A stretch of DNA of 63,058 nt, from NCBI GenBank assembly GCA_026713105.1, contig JAPOPC010000053.1:1-63058 (forward strand), read 5' to 3'. The notes beneath the pieces are model-generated. The model saw only the letters and a list, made by a program, of their open reading frames with translations, had not been told where the DNA came from and made no database searches. Positions 53,436 through 63,032 of this stretch are shown piece after piece; position 1 is the first letter of the stretch, and each line of letters opens with the position of its first letter. The stretch comes from Acidimicrobiaceae bacterium (GTDB lineage Bacteria > Actinomycetota > Acidimicrobiia > Acidimicrobiales > Poriferisodalaceae). The translations under genes and the position numbers were made by a program.

Positions 53436-54419
53436 TCAAACCCGCGCCCGCGCGCCTGGCACGAATTCGGCCAAGAACTTGAGCGTCGACTCGACGAAAA
53501 TGTCGTTGCGATCACCAGCCACCATGTGCGCGGCACCGCCCACATTGGCGTAATGCGCATGAGGTACCGCCTCAAGAAACGACTGCGCGCCCTCTTCTGA
53601 GAGCACGTCGCTCAGGCCGCCTCGAACCAGCAGCGTCGGCAGCGTGAGGTTCTCCGCGGCGGCCTGCTGACGCGGGATGCGCTCGGCGAAACTGCGCGGG
53701 CGGTGCATGAACGCAGGGTCCCAGTGCCAGCGGTAGCGGCCGTCTGGCCACAGGCGGACATTCTTGGCGAGCCCATCGAGGTTTCTCGGCCGCTTGCGGT
53801 GTGGCTGGTAATTCGCGATGGCCTCGGCAACCTCTTCGAGCGATGCGAACCCGTCGGCGCCTTGGGCCATGAAATCGCGGATCTTGCGCACACCGGCCGC
53901 CTCGATCTGTGGCGCTGTGTCCACGAGCACGAGCGCGAGTGCGTCCACGGCACCTTCGCCGACTGCAGTCAGCGAGGTTCCCCCGCCCATCGATGCGCCG
54001 ACCAGCACTGGCCGTTCAGCGAAGTGCTCCACAATCGCGACCAGGTCGGCCACCGATGCTTCGGTCGTGTAGTCGCCGTCGGGCGCCCAGTCCGAGTCGC
54101 CATGGCCTCGAGCATCAAGGCACACGGCCCGGTAGCCGCCGTCGGCGAGCGCTTGGCCCGCTCCCTTCCAGGCGTGGCGGGTTTGGCCGCCGCCGTGCTG
54201 CAGCAGGACCAGCGGGCCGTCGTCGCCGTAAAGATCGGCGGCGACCTTGACGCCCCCCGACGCTTCGATCATCAGGTCAGGAATGAGCGTGTCAGTGATG
54301 CGTTCGCCGTGCTCGGACGGATGGGAGTACACATCGGCACCGGCCGGCTCCGAGGGCACGAAGTCGGGGGCGTCGGCGTCGGCTGGGTCGAACAGGGGCC
54401 TGCGCTGGTCGTCGCTCAT
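53436..54419 (-). CDS. Alpha/beta hydrolase
   Basis: The 327-aa protein has a charged N-terminal extension of about 45 residues, then the hydrolase core: [15 protein letters not shown] (oxyanion region), [13 protein letters not shown], nucleophile Ser in [12 protein letters not shown], Asp region [11 protein letters not shown] and His in [11 protein letters not shown]. Likely an esterase, epoxide hydrolase or haloalkane dehalogenase relative; substrate unknown. It lies 57 bp downstream of the PrdB-like selenoprotein gene and may share its transcript. Confidence 0.88.
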   Translation of the reverse strand: MSDDQRRPLFDPADADAPDFVPSEPAGADVYSHPSEHGERITDTLIPDLMIEASGGVKVAADLYGDDGPLVLLQHGGGQTRHAWKGAGQALADGGYRAVCLDARGHGDSDWAPDGDYTTEASVADLVAIVEHFAERPVLVGASMGGGTSLTAVGEGAVDALALVLVDTAPQIEAAGVRKIRDFMAQGADGFASLEEVAEAIANYQPHRKRPRNLDGLAKNVRLWPDGRYRWHWDPAFMHRPRSFAERIPRQQAAAENLTLPTLLVRGGLSDVLSEEGAQSFLEAVPHAHYANVGGAAHMVAGDRNDIFVESTLKFLAEFVPGARARV

Positions 54420-54476
54420 GTGTTGCCTCTCATTCGCGCTGGCGCCGGCTGCGGCAGCCGCAGATGTCCTGATTGC

Positions 54477-55442
54477 TCAGGTGGTCCGTGCGCGGCCGTC
54501 GGTCTTGGCTGCGGCCTGGTCGCGCCGACGCGCCTCGCCTGCGGCTGCCAGCGCGGCACGGTTTGAATCGTCGACGCGCATGAAGTGATCGCGCCAGCCG
54601 TCATTGTCGTCGGCTTCCCACACGTAGGGCGTCTGCACGGTCGTGCGCGGAAGCCAGGCGCGCTCGAGCAGGTCAAGCCCGGTGCCCACGATGTCGCGTT
54701 GCATCGCCACATCGCCGGGCTTGCCAGTGGGGTTGCCGAGCGGGAAGTCGGTGAACACGAAGCGCGCCACGCCGCATTCCTCGACGATGTCGCGGGCGCT
54801 GCCGGCGACCACGGTCGGGATGCCGGCTTCTTCGAGGTGTCGCGCGACCAGACCCACGGTCTGGTGGCAGACAGGTCAGAGGGGCACCAGGAATGCCACG
54901 TCAACGCCGTCTTCGCGCATCCATTCCTCGATATGCGGCGAGTCGTTGCGCTGGGTGCGACGGTGGCTGTAGTCGGTGGGAATGCCGTAGAACCGTTCCG
55001 ACACAGCGCCGATCCGCCCCTCGGCGGCGAACTCACGCAGCCGGTTGATCGGCAGGTAGGTGTCGAGGTCCTCGGTGTGGGTGTTGTCCTTGTCCCAGAA
55101 GAGATCGTTGTTGTACAGGCCCTCGAGCGCGTCGTCACAGCGGGCCGCATAGGGCCGCTTGGGACGCGCGGCAGGCACTCCGGCCGGCTCGCTGCCGGCG
55201 CGGAAGAACGACGTCGTGACCAGACCGACTGTGCATTCCGACAACGGCTTGGACAGGGGGGTGAACGCCACCTCGTGGTTGTACGCCCACTGATACGGCT
55301 GCGGGTAGCCATGCGCCCCGTAGTACTCGCGCGATTTGTCGATGTAGCTCAGGTACGACCGGTACGCCCGCCGCCCGTCCGGCTTCCGGCCATTGCCCTG
55401 GCGACCGTTCTTCTGCTGCCCGGAGCGTTCTGTCACAGCCAT
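54477..55442 (-). CDS. Selenoprotein of the GrdB/PrdB reductase family; in-frame UGA (54878-54876) read as selenocysteine
   Basis: Reading through the UGA gives a 321-aa protein with Sec189 in VAFLVPL-U-PVCHQTVGLVAR. The U-P-V-C motif and flanks ARHLEEAGIPTVV, RFVFTDFPLGNPTGKPGD match selenoprotein B of glycine/sarcosine/D-proline reductases. N-terminal half: YLSYIDKSREYY, PLSECTVGLVTTSFF, YLPINRLREFAAEGRIG. Classical enzymes of this type are anaerobic and need GrdA/PrdA partners, which are absent, so this stand-alone form probably does a different thiol-linked reduction. ATG 55442 has a GGGAG site. Callers would split it at the UGA. A SECIS hairpin follows. Confidence 0.87.
54847..54878 (-). 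promoter_or_regulatory. UGA selenocysteine codon and strong candidate SECIS hairpin
   Basis: On the minus strand, 10 nt after the UGA, ACCAGACC-GTG-GGTCTGGT forms a perfect 8-bp stem (plus-strand 54847-54865). The distance fits the bacterial SECIS upper stem-loop, which in E. coli fdhF starts about 11 nt after UGA. The hairpin lies within codons for HQTVGLV. Confidence 0.6.
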
Positions 55443-55557
55443 CGTGTCTCCCTTGCCTTCAGCCGGGCTCAGAACAGCCAGACCGCCACGGTCCGGTCCG
55501 TCGACCGGCGCCACAGACTGTACGCGCCCGGCCCTGCTGGATGCCCGGTGCCGCTCT

Positions 55558-55563
55558 TAGCCT
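55558..55563 (+). promoter_or_regulatory. Probable -10 hexamer TAGCCT of the globin gene
   Basis: TAGCCT ends 7 nt before GTG 55571, which favours that start over the ATG at 55541. Confidence 0.45.
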
Positions 55564-55570
55564 GAGCGTC

Positions 55571-56074
55571 GTGACTGACGCCGACGCGAGCGAGCCGAGC
55601 GAGGACCCGCCAGGCAGTGAAGGCTCGGCGTGGGGTGCGGGAGGACTGACCCTGGGAGGCAGCCTCGCCGATGCGGTGCCACAGCCGCCGACGGTGTATG
55701 CCGCAGTCGGCGGTCAGCGGTTCTTTGACGATCTGGTGGACCGGTTCTATGACGCCGTCGAAGCCGACCCACTGCTGCGGCCGATGTACCCCGGCGACCT
55801 GACGCCTTCCCGGCAGCGTCTGGCCGGCTTCCTGGCGCAGTACTGGGGCGGCCCGGCCGACTACAGCGCCGAGCGCGGCCACCCGCGCCTGCGCATGCGG
55901 CACATGCCGTTCGCGATCGGCCCAGCACAACGCGATGCCTGGATGCGCCACATGGTCGCCTCGCTCGCGGTGGCACAGCTTCCCGATGGATCACCGCTCG
56001 ACCCCGACATCGCTCAGGCCATGTTCGCCCACTTCGACAACGCCGCCACCCACCTCATCAACCAGCCCTCCTGA
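55571..56074 (+). CDS. Truncated haemoglobin, group II (GlbO-like)
   Basis: Compact 2-on-2 globin of 167 aa with an N-terminal extension of about 40 residues. The core TVYAAVGGQRFFDDLVDRFY, YPGDLTPSRQRLAGFLAQYW and HPRLRMRHMPFAIG (proximal-His region), then AWMRHMVASL, is typical of trHbO. It probably binds oxygen or NO, protecting respiration from reactive species. It is divergent from the selenoprotein gene. GTG 55571 is chosen; ATG 55541 would add 10 residues. Confidence 0.9.
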   Translation: MTDADASEPSEDPPGSEGSAWGAGGLTLGGSLADAVPQPPTVYAAVGGQRFFDDLVDRFYDAVEADPLLRPMYPGDLTPSRQRLAGFLAQYWGGPADYSAERGHPRLRMRHMPFAIGPAQRDAWMRHMVASLAVAQLPDGSPLDPDIAQAMFAHFDNAATHLINQPS

Positions 56075-56102
56075 TGCGCGAGGTGAGGTAGAACGTCAGG
56101 CG

Positions 56103-56966
56103 ATGGCGGACACGACCAAGCAGCGGGCGCGGCAGATGTGGGAATGCGTCGAGCGCTACCACCAGCTCTGTTATTGGGCGCCCGAAGTGCGCGAAACGGG
56201 CACTGCAGCGGGATTGCGCGGCTTCTGGATGAACTACTTCGCAACCCGGTCAGCGCCCTTGGGACCCGTGCCTGCGCGCGTCGTGGAGTCGCTGTTCTTC
56301 TATTACGCACCTGCGCGGGTTCGGCGGGCGATCCCGGATGCCTGGACGTACTCGACTCCGGAGAAGGTGCTGGCAGCGCGCTACCTGGGCATGGATCGGG
56401 CACTGCTGCGAGAACTCGGCGAGTTCGGCGGTAGCGACGCTATTCGCCGGTGCGCCGAGGTCGTGCGGGCTGCATGCGATGCCGCCGACCCCGTCGGCCG
56501 CACGCTGTTCGCCGGCTGGGCATCGCTGGACTGGCCCGACGAGCCGCACCTCGCCCTGTGGCATGGCTGCACGTTGCTGCGGGAATACCGCAGCGGATGC
56601 CACTTGATCGCTCTGGCAGCGGTTGGCCTAGATGGCTGCGAATCGGTCGTCTCCCAGGTCGCCGTCAACGAAGCACCCCGCGAGTGGATTCACGAAGAAG
56701 CCGGCTGGTCAGAAACTGAAGCCGCGGCCGCATCCGAGCGGCTCCGGCAACGGGGCTGGATCGATGCCGCGGGGCGGGCCACCAATGCAGGCTTCGCCGG
56801 GCGAGCCGAAGTCGAGGCGATGACGGATCGACTCGACGGCGCCCACTGGACTGCGATCGGCGACGAGGCAGCGGATCGGCTACTGGCCGACATGGCTCCG
56901 CTCAACGCAGTGCTGCCGAGAGACGACCAGATCGACTGGCGCGAGCTGTACCCCACCAACGAGTGA
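56103..56966 (+). CDS. SCO6745-like helical protein, function unknown
   Basis: The 287-aa protein resembles the actinobacterial SCO6745 family: ARQMWECVERYHQLCYWAPE, GFWMNYFATRSAPLG, VVESLFFYYAPARVRRAIPDAW, HLALWHGCTLLREYRSGCHL, then a winged-helix-like C-terminal half (SERLRQRGWIDAAGRATNAG). No catalytic motif is recognised. ATG 56103 is chosen; a weak TAGAAC hexamer lies 8 nt upstream. It is 28 bp after the globin gene and may be co-transcribed. Confidence 0.7.
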   Translation: MADTTKQRARQMWECVERYHQLCYWAPEVRETGTAAGLRGFWMNYFATRSAPLGPVPARVVESLFFYYAPARVRRAIPDAWTYSTPEKVLAARYLGMDRALLRELGEFGGSDAIRRCAEVVRAACDAADPVGRTLFAGWASLDWPDEPHLALWHGCTLLREYRSGCHLIALAAVGLDGCESVVSQVAVNEAPREWIHEEAGWSETEAAAASERLRQRGWIDAAGRATNAGFAGRAEVEAMTDRLDGAHWTAIGDEAADRLLADMAPLNAVLPRDDQIDWRELYPTNE

Positions 56967-56989
56967 CGGCGTCTGCAAGGCTGCGGCCT

Positions 56990-57490
56990 ATGAGCGAGCA
57001 ACTGCCCGGGCACGTTGACGACCCGGTGATGTCCCACAGCGAGTCAGTCGATATCGCCGCCCCACTGCAGAAGGTGTGGGAGATGGTGACTGCGCTGGAT
57101 CGCTATGGCGAGTGGAGCAACGAGAACACCGGTGGGTACTGGCGCAAGGGACCTGACGGCGTGCCCGGCACCGGGCAGGTCGGCGACATGTTCGTCGGCG
57201 TCAACCGGCTCGACGGCGAGGAGTGGAAGGCCCCGGTCGAGATCATCCGTCGCGTCGAGAACGAAGACTTCGCCTTCGTGACGGGCGGCCTGGAATACAA
57301 CATCGTGTTATGGCGCTACCAGCTCGCGCCCAACGGCGCCGGCACCACGTTGACGGAAACTTGGACGCTGCGAAAGCTGTCGCCGCGCATGGTCGAGTTC
57401 GGCCAGAAAGAACTCGATTACCGGGCCGGCAACGCTCGGGCGGGCATCCGCGCCACGCTCGCAGCGATGAAGGCGGCCGCAGAGGCCTAG
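56990..57490 (+). CDS. SRPBCC/START-like family protein
   Basis: The 166-aa protein has the lipid/ligand-binding helix-grip fold: HSESVDIAAPLQKVWEMVTA, YGEWSNENTGGYWRKGP, GDMFVGVNRLDGEEW, then a C-terminal helix ARAGIRATLAAMKAA. The ligand is unknown. ATG 56990 is preferred (AAGGCT 7 nt upstream), but GTG 56963 overlaps the previous stop (GTGA) and would add 9 residues. It may be co-transcribed with the gene upstream. Confidence 0.8.
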   Translation: MSEQLPGHVDDPVMSHSESVDIAAPLQKVWEMVTALDRYGEWSNENTGGYWRKGPDGVPGTGQVGDMFVGVNRLDGEEWKAPVEIIRRVENEDFAFVTGGLEYNIVLWRYQLAPNGAGTTLTETWTLRKLSPRMVEFGQKELDYRAGNARAGIRATLAAMKAAAEA

Positions 57491-57511
57491 CGCCGAGCCC
57501 CAGGCAGCCGT

Positions 57512-58246
57512 CTAGCCCGGGATCCCGATCATCTGCGCGGTCGCGTGCATGTTCACCAGACGGTTGAAGTCGACGAACTCGCTGAAGCCGTCCTCGGTGA
57601 TCGTGGCCCGGTAATCGTCCCAGCCCTGGGGGTCGCTGAAGTACAGCTCGGCCATGCCGATGTAGGCCTCGTTCGCAGGATCTTGGCTGTGGTTCACCAC
57701 GTAGCGCAGACCGCCGATCTCATTCATGACATTCCGCACGTTGGGCGCATGTGCGTCCAGCCAGTGGCGGAATGCGGCGTTGTAGTCGACGCCGTCACGG
57801 CCGGGAACCAGGAATGACACCTTGAAGAATCCCGACCGTGTCACCGGAAACGGTTCGTTCAGCGTGTTCGGCACCACGGGCAGCTCGCCGTCGATCACCA
57901 CGTACTCGGTGGTCGCCCACCCCACGTACGGCTCGGCCTTCTGCTGGAAGGTGTCGGCGGGCACGGTTCCGTGCGGCTCGGGCGGGTTCGGGATCGCCCG
58001 GTCGAACCACAGTTGCGCCATGCCATCCCACGGCACGTCGCGGCCGGGCCGCTGATCGAACAGCGTCGCTATGTACTTCGTGGCGTGGACCTTGCCCTCG
58101 GCGGCGGCGCGCGCCTGCCCGGCGATCACCGCGGGCATGTGGTTCTTGTACCAATTCGCCACCAGTTCGTCGCGGGTGGCTTCGGGTCGGCGCTTGATGA
58201 GGAAGATCATCTTGGCGCCGGGTGTTGCTGCGATGCTCGATGACAT
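57512..58246 (-). CDS. EthD-domain protein with two ferredoxin-like (dimeric barrel) repeats
   Basis: The 244-aa protein has two EthD-like domains, the first from KMIFLIKRRPEATRDELVAN with WYKNHMPAVIAG, the second from GFFKVSFLVPGRDGVDYNAA with HWLDAHAPNVRNV. EthD proteins occur with P450 systems for ether degradation and with polyketide tailoring; the role here is not evident. ATG 58246 has AGGAGG 6 nt upstream, and the longer frame is rejected. Confidence 0.82.
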   Translation of the reverse strand: MSSSIAATPGAKMIFLIKRRPEATRDELVANWYKNHMPAVIAGQARAAAEGKVHATKYIATLFDQRPGRDVPWDGMAQLWFDRAIPNPPEPHGTVPADTFQQKAEPYVGWATTEYVVIDGELPVVPNTLNEPFPVTRSGFFKVSFLVPGRDGVDYNAAFRHWLDAHAPNVRNVMNEIGGLRYVVNHSQDPANEAYIGMAELYFSDPQGWDDYRATITEDGFSEFVDFNRLVNMHATAQMIGIPG

Positions 58247-58351
58247 CGGTTCCTCCTGGGCTGCGATGGTCGGGCGGATTTCACCCTGGGTGCCGCGATC
58301 CTGCCACTTGGCCTCGGCCGCCGCAGCGGGCACGCCTGGACGCGCGGACTT

Positions 58352-59524
58352 CTAGGCGCTGAGTTCGATACGGAGGGCTTCGGCCAGACGGTCGTAGTCG
58401 GACTGCCGGTTGTAGAGGTGGGCCGAGATTCGCAGGACGCGATCGGGCGGCGCAGGCCAGGTGAACACCGGCACCTCGATGCCGTGCCGCTCCCGCAGCG
58501 CCGCCATCAGCGGGTCGAAGATCGCCGAGCCCGAATCGTCGGCAGGTGGCAGCGGCACGCTCGCAATTGCGCCGATCATGTCCTCCGGCGCCGGCGGGTC
58601 GATGCCGAGCGCCTCGATGAGCACGTCGCGGCCCCCGAGACACAGCCCGCGGATCGCAGCCTTCACTCCCGGCCAGCCGTCTGGGTGCATGGCCTCGACT
58701 GCCGCCAGCGCATCGGCCACGGTCAACCAGGCGGTCGGGTCATGGGTGCCGGTCCAGTCGAACTGCGCGTGCAGGTGACCGCCTTGCGACGGCCAGCCGC
58801 CGTTGTAACCGTGGCTGACGACTGCGTGGTGCATCCCGTCTCGCCGGTCGGGTCGCACCCACAGCAACGCGGCGCCCTTGGCCGAGCACATCCACTTGTG
58901 GCAGTTCGCCGTGACGTAGGACGCACCGAGCTCGGTCACGTCGAAATCGAACATGCCGGGGGCATGCGCCGCATCGACGAGCACCCGCACGTCGGGCTCC
59001 AGCCGTGCCGCCAGCTCGTCCACCGGCATGACGAGGCCGGTCGCCGAGGTCACCGCGTCGATCAGCAGAATGCGCGTGCGGTCGGTGACAGCGCTGAGCA
59101 CGGCATCGACCACCTCGCTGCGGTCCTCGAGCGGGAACGGCACTGCCGCCGTGGTGACTACTGCACCCGCCCGGGCAGCGGACACGACCGCGGCATTGGC
59201 GCAAGCGTTGTACTCGTGATCGGTCACCAGAATTTCGTCGCCGGGCGACAGGCTCGGCTCCAAGGAGCGCAGCACCGAGTTCACGCCTGCGGTGGCGTTC
59301 GCGACGAACACGAGTCCTGCGGGGTCAGCGCCGACGAACTGCGCTACGGCCTGGCGCGTGCAGTCCAGACGCTCCTGGTACTCGCCCTCGAGGAAGAACC
59401 GGGTCGGATTGGCCTCCATGCGCTCGCGGATGCGTCGCTGGGCCTCAAGTACGACAGCAGGAGTAGCCCCGAACGAGCCGTGATTGAGATGCAGCACTTC
59501 TGGATCCAACAGCCACGCAGTCAC
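58352..59524 (-). CDS. Class V aminotransferase-family PLP enzyme (isopenicillin-N epimerase-like)
   Basis: The 390-aa protein starts near LLDPEVLHLNHGSFGATP. PLP-binding features: Asp in VRVLVDAAHAPGMFD and the Lys of TANCHKWMCSAKGAALLWV. NTP-like loops NATAGVNSVLRSL and DHEYNACANA are family typical. Members include isopenicillin-N epimerases, cysteine desulfurases and ergothioneine C-S lyases; the substrate cannot be read here. GTG 59524 is chosen because TAGCGT lies 7 nt upstream. Confidence 0.87.
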   Translation of the reverse strand: MTAWLLDPEVLHLNHGSFGATPAVVLEAQRRIRERMEANPTRFFLEGEYQERLDCTRQAVAQFVGADPAGLVFVANATAGVNSVLRSLEPSLSPGDEILVTDHEYNACANAAVVSAARAGAVVTTAAVPFPLEDRSEVVDAVLSAVTDRTRILLIDAVTSATGLVMPVDELAARLEPDVRVLVDAAHAPGMFDFDVTELGASYVTANCHKWMCSAKGAALLWVRPDRRDGMHHAVVSHGYNGGWPSQGGHLHAQFDWTGTHDPTAWLTVADALAAVEAMHPDGWPGVKAAIRGLCLGGRDVLIEALGIDPPAPEDMIGAIASVPLPPADDSGSAIFDPLMAALRERHGIEVPVFTWPAPPDRVLRISAHLYNRQSDYDRLAEALRIELSA

Positions 59525-59531
59525 ACACGGC

Positions 59532-59537
59532 ACGCTA
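59532..59537 (-). promoter_or_regulatory. Probable -10 hexamer TAGCGT of the class V aminotransferase gene
   Basis: Minus-strand TAGCGT ends 7 nt before GTG 59524, and it decides the start of that gene. Confidence 0.45.
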
Positions 59538-59615
59538 CGGCAGGGGCACGCCGCGGCGAAGTGATTTCGGACTGGCGCCGGGCGCGAACATGAAGTCTGA
59601 ACGCCGGAGGTTGTC

Positions 59616-62600
59616 ATGAAGAAGCTCCTGGTGGCCAACCGGGGCGAGATCGCCATCCGTGCTTTCCGGGCGGCCACTCAGCTCGGCATCCGGACCGTCG
59701 CGATCCTTCCCGTCGAGGAAGAACGCAGCGGGGCCCTGCACCGGATCAAGGCCGACGAGGCATACGTCATCGGCGAAGAGGGTCGGCCGGTGCGGGCCTA
59801 CCTGGATCACGAAGCCATCGTGTCCACGGCTGTCGAGGTCGGCGCCGACGCCATCTACCCCGGCTACGGCTTCCTGTCTGAGAGCCCGGATCTCGCGGAC
59901 GCCTGTGCTGCGGCAGGCGTGACCTTCGTGGGACCGAACGCCGACGTACTGCGCCTGACCGGCAACAAGATGCGGGCGCGCGAGGCAGCCGAGCAGACCG
60001 GCCTTCCGGTGCTGCGCCAGTCGGCTCCAGTCGACGGCGTGGCAGCCGACATCACGAACACGGCAGCCGCGATCGGCTACCCGCTGTTCGTCAAAGCGGC
60101 TTCGGGAGGCGGAGGCCGGGGCATGCGCCGCGTAGAGCGCCCCGACGACCTGACCGAGGCGGTCGAGGCCGCACGCCGCGAGGCCCACAGCGCCTTCGGC
60201 GACGGCACGGTCTTTCTGGAAGAAGCCATGACCGACGTGCGCCACATCGAGGCGCAGGTCCTGGCCGACGGCGGCGGCAACGTCGTGCACCTCTTCGAGC
60301 GGGACTGCTCAGTCCAGCGGCGCTTCCAGAAGGTGGTCGAGATGGCTCCAGCCCGCGACCTCGGTGACAGGGTGCGCCAGCAGCTGCTCGCGGACGCCGT
60401 CCGCTTCGCCGAGGCGATCGGCTACGTCAATGCGGGCACGGTGGAGTTCCTGGTCGATGCGGGTGGGCGCCATGTCTTCATCGAGATGAACCCGCGCATC
60501 CAGGTCGAGCACACGGTGACCGAGGAGGTCACCGACGTCGATCTCGTGGAGTCGCAATTGCGCATCGCCTCGGGCGCCACCCTCGCCGATCTCGGGCTCC
60601 TCCAAGAACGCATCAGCCTGCGCGGCGTCGCCATGCAGTGCCGGGTCACCGCCGAGAACCCGGCCAACGATTTCCGGCCGGACACCGGCCGCATCGTCGC
60701 CTACCGTCCCGCCAGCGGTGCCGGGGTGCGCCTCGACGGCTGCGTGTACCAGGGCGTCGAGATCACGCCGCACTTCGACTCGATGATCGAGAAGATCACC
60801 TGCCGGGGCCCCGACTTCGACACGGTCGTGCGCCGCATGCAGCGCACCCTGGCCGAGTACCGGGTGCGCGGCGTGTCGACGAACCAGCCCTACCTGCAGG
60901 CGATCCTGGCCGACTCGCAATTCCGGGCCGGGCCGGTCACGACCACGTTCATCGACGATCGGCCGGAGCTGACGGCGGCCTCCGTCGGCGCCGACCGCGC
61001 CACGCGGCTGCTGCGCTATCTGGCCGACGTGACGGTCCATCGGCCCAACGGTCCCGCACCGACCAGCACCGATCCCGCTTCCAAGCTTCGAGCCACTCCG
61101 CACACACCGCCGGCGGGGTCCCGCCAGCGCCTCGACGAACTCGGACCGGCGGGCTTCGCGGCTGACCTGCGAGCAGCGAGCAACGTCGCGGTCACTGACA
61201 CCACGCTGCGCGATGCCCACCAGTCCATCCTGGCCACCCGCCTGCGCACCATCGACTTGGTCGCCGGTGCCCGCCAGATGGCCCACCACATGGCGAAGCT
61301 GTTCAGCTTGGAGTGCTGGGGCGGCGCCACCTTCGACGTGGCGCTGCGGTTCCTGCACGAGGACCCGTGGGAGCGCCTGAGGCGCATCCGCGCCGCGGTG
61401 CCCAACATCTGCACACAGATGCTGCTGCGGGGTCGCAACACGGTGGGCTACTCGCCATACCCCGACACGGTGGCCCACGAGTTCGTAGCTGAGGCTGCTG
61501 CGTGCGGCATGGACATCTTCCGGGTGTTCGATGCGTTCAACTCCATCGACCAGATGCGACCCGCCATCGAGGCTGTGATCGACGCAGGTGCGGTCGCCGA
61601 GGGCACCATTTGCTACTCGGGCAACCTGACGAGCCCCGATGAGGACCTGTACACGCTCGACTACTACCTGGGGGTGGCCGAACAGCTCGACGGTGCGGGG
61701 GCGCACATCCTGTGCATCAAGGACATGGCGGGGCTACTGCGCCCGCCGGCTGCGACGACGCTGGTGAGCGCGCTGCGCGACCGATTTCCCCAGCCGGTGC
61801 ACCTGCATACGCACGACACGGGAGGCGGTCAGCTCGCGACGTACCTCGCAGCAATCGAATCCGGGGTCGATGCCATCGACGGCGCTGCGCCGCCGCTGTC
61901 GGGCATGACCTCCCAGCCGTCGATTGCGTCGATCGTGGCAATGACCGACGACACTGAGCGTGCGACCGGCCTCAGCCTCGATGCCATCGGCGACATGGAG
62001 CCCTACTGGGAAGCAGTTCGCCGGGTGTACGCGCCGTTCGAAGCCGGCCTGCAGTCGCCGACAGGCACCGTGTATCGCCACGAGATCCCCGGGGGTCAGC
62101 TGTCCAACCTGCGGGCCCAGGCTCGGGCGCTGGGCCTGGGGCATCGCTTCGAGGAAGTCGAGCGGTTGTATGCAGCATGCAACGAGCTGCTGGGCCGTCC
62201 CATCAAGGTCACGCCGTCATCGAAAGTCGTCGGCGACTTGGCATTGCACCTAGTGGCCTCGGGCGTGACGCCCGACGAGCTGGCAGCTCATCCCGCTGCC
62301 GCCGACCTGCCTGACAGTGTCATCGGCTTCTTGCACGGCGAGCTCGGCACACCGCCCGGCGGCTTTCCCGAGCCCTTCCGCACCCAAGCCACCGAAGGCC
62401 GGGACTGGACGCCCAAGACCAAGGATCTCAGCGAAGACGACCTGGCCGGTTTGGCCGGTGACCGTGTCGGCACGCTGAACCGGTTGCTGTTCTCGACGCC
62501 CTCAGCAGCACAGGCTGAGAACACCGAGCGCTATGGCGACCTCTCGGTGCTGCCGTCGCTGCTGTTCTGGTACGGGCTGGACGCTCACGCCGACGACACT

Positions 62601-63032
62601 GCGGTCGCGCTCGGCCCCGGTGTGCGGCTGCTGCTCGGGCTGCGGTCTATCAGCGAGCCCAACGACGAAGGCATCCGCATGGTCAGCTTCCGCGTGAACG
62701 GTCAGCCGAGGGATATCGACACGCTGGATCGCACCGTGGCCGCCGACCGACCAACCCATGCTCGAGCCGACTCGAGCGTTCCCGGCCACGTCGCAGCGCC
62801 GTTCCGCGGCTCGGTCAATGTGTCGGTGGCCGAGGGCGACTCGGTGAGCGCCGGCGACACGATCGCCGTGATCGAGGCCATGAAGATGGAGTCTTCGATC
62901 TCGGCGCCGGTGACCGGCACCGTCGTCTCGATCGCTGCAGCGCCTGGCGCCTTGCTCGAACCCGGCGATCTGATCGCCGAGATCCGCCCGGCAGGCCGCT
63001 CAGGCAGCCCCGAGACCGAGCACGACACCTGA
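59616..63032 (+). CDS. pyc: Pyruvate carboxylase
   Basis: Biotin enzyme of 1138 aa that makes oxaloacetate from pyruvate, bicarbonate and ATP to refill the TCA cycle. Domains in order: biotin carboxylase (LLVANRGEIAIRAFRAA; KAASGGGGRGMRRV; FIEMNPRIQVEHTVTEEVT), HMGL-type carboxyltransferase (VTDTTLRDAHQSILATRLRT; FRVFDAFNSIDQMRPAIEAV; ILCIKDMAGLLRPP), PYC C-terminal region, and a biotinyl domain with K1090 in EAMKMES. Complete, normal length. ATG 59616 has CGGAGG upstream. The stop TGA is the first part of repeat copy D. Confidence 0.97.
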   Translation: MKKLLVANRGEIAIRAFRAATQLGIRTVAILPVEEERSGALHRIKADEAYVIGEEGRPVRAYLDHEAIVSTAVEVGADAIYPGYGFLSESPDLADACAAAGVTFVGPNADVLRLTGNKMRAREAAEQTGLPVLRQSAPVDGVAADITNTAAAIGYPLFVKAASGGGGRGMRRVERPDDLTEAVEAARREAHSAFGDGTVFLEEAMTDVRHIEAQVLADGGGNVVHLFERDCSVQRRFQKVVEMAPARDLGDRVRQQLLADAVRFAEAIGYVNAGTVEFLVDAGGRHVFIEMNPRIQVEHTVTEEVTDVDLVESQLRIASGATLADLGLLQERISLRGVAMQCRVTAENPANDFRPDTGRIVAYRPASGAGVRLDGCVYQGVEITPHFDSMIEKITCRGPDFDTVVRRMQRTLAEYRVRGVSTNQPYLQAILADSQFRAGPVTTTFIDDRPELTAASVGADRATRLLRYLADVTVHRPNGPAPTSTDPASKLRATPHTPPAGSRQRLDELGPAGFAADLRAASNVAVTDTTLRDAHQSILATRLRTIDLVAGARQMAHHMAKLFSLECWGGATFDVALRFLHEDPWERLRRIRAAVPNICTQMLLRGRNTVGYSPYPDTVAHEFVAEAAACGMDIFRVFDAFNSIDQMRPAIEAVIDAGAVAEGTICYSGNLTSPDEDLYTLDYYLGVAEQLDGAGAHILCIKDMAGLLRPPAATTLVSALRDRFPQPVHLHTHDTGGGQLATYLAAIESGVDAIDGAAPPLSGMTSQPSIASIVAMTDDTERATGLSLDAIGDMEPYWEAVRRVYAPFEAGLQSPTGTVYRHEIPGGQLSNLRAQARALGLGHRFEEVERLYAACNELLGRPIKVTPSSKVVGDLALHLVASGVTPDELAAHPAAADLPDSVIGFLHGELGTPPGGFPEPFRTQATEGRDWTPKTKDLSEDDLAGLAGDRVGTLNRLLFSTPSAAQAENTERYGDLSVLPSLLFWYGLDAHADDTAVALGPGVRLLLGLRSISEPNDEGIRMVSFRVNGQPRDIDTLDRTVAADRPTHARADSSVPGHVAAPFRGSVNVSVAEGDSVSAGDTIAVIEAMKMESSISAPVTGTVVSIAAAPGALLEPGDLIAEIRPAGRSGSPETEHDT

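Noticed and set aside
54876..54878. Idea that the split PrdB-like gene is a nonsense mutant
   Set aside because: The UGA falls exactly at the redox residue, is followed by P-V-C and a perfect SECIS-like hairpin, and a second selenoprotein lies in the same window.
60309..61706. 465-aa minus-strand frame inside pyc
   Set aside because: Antisense to well-conserved biotin carboxylase and carboxyltransferase motifs.
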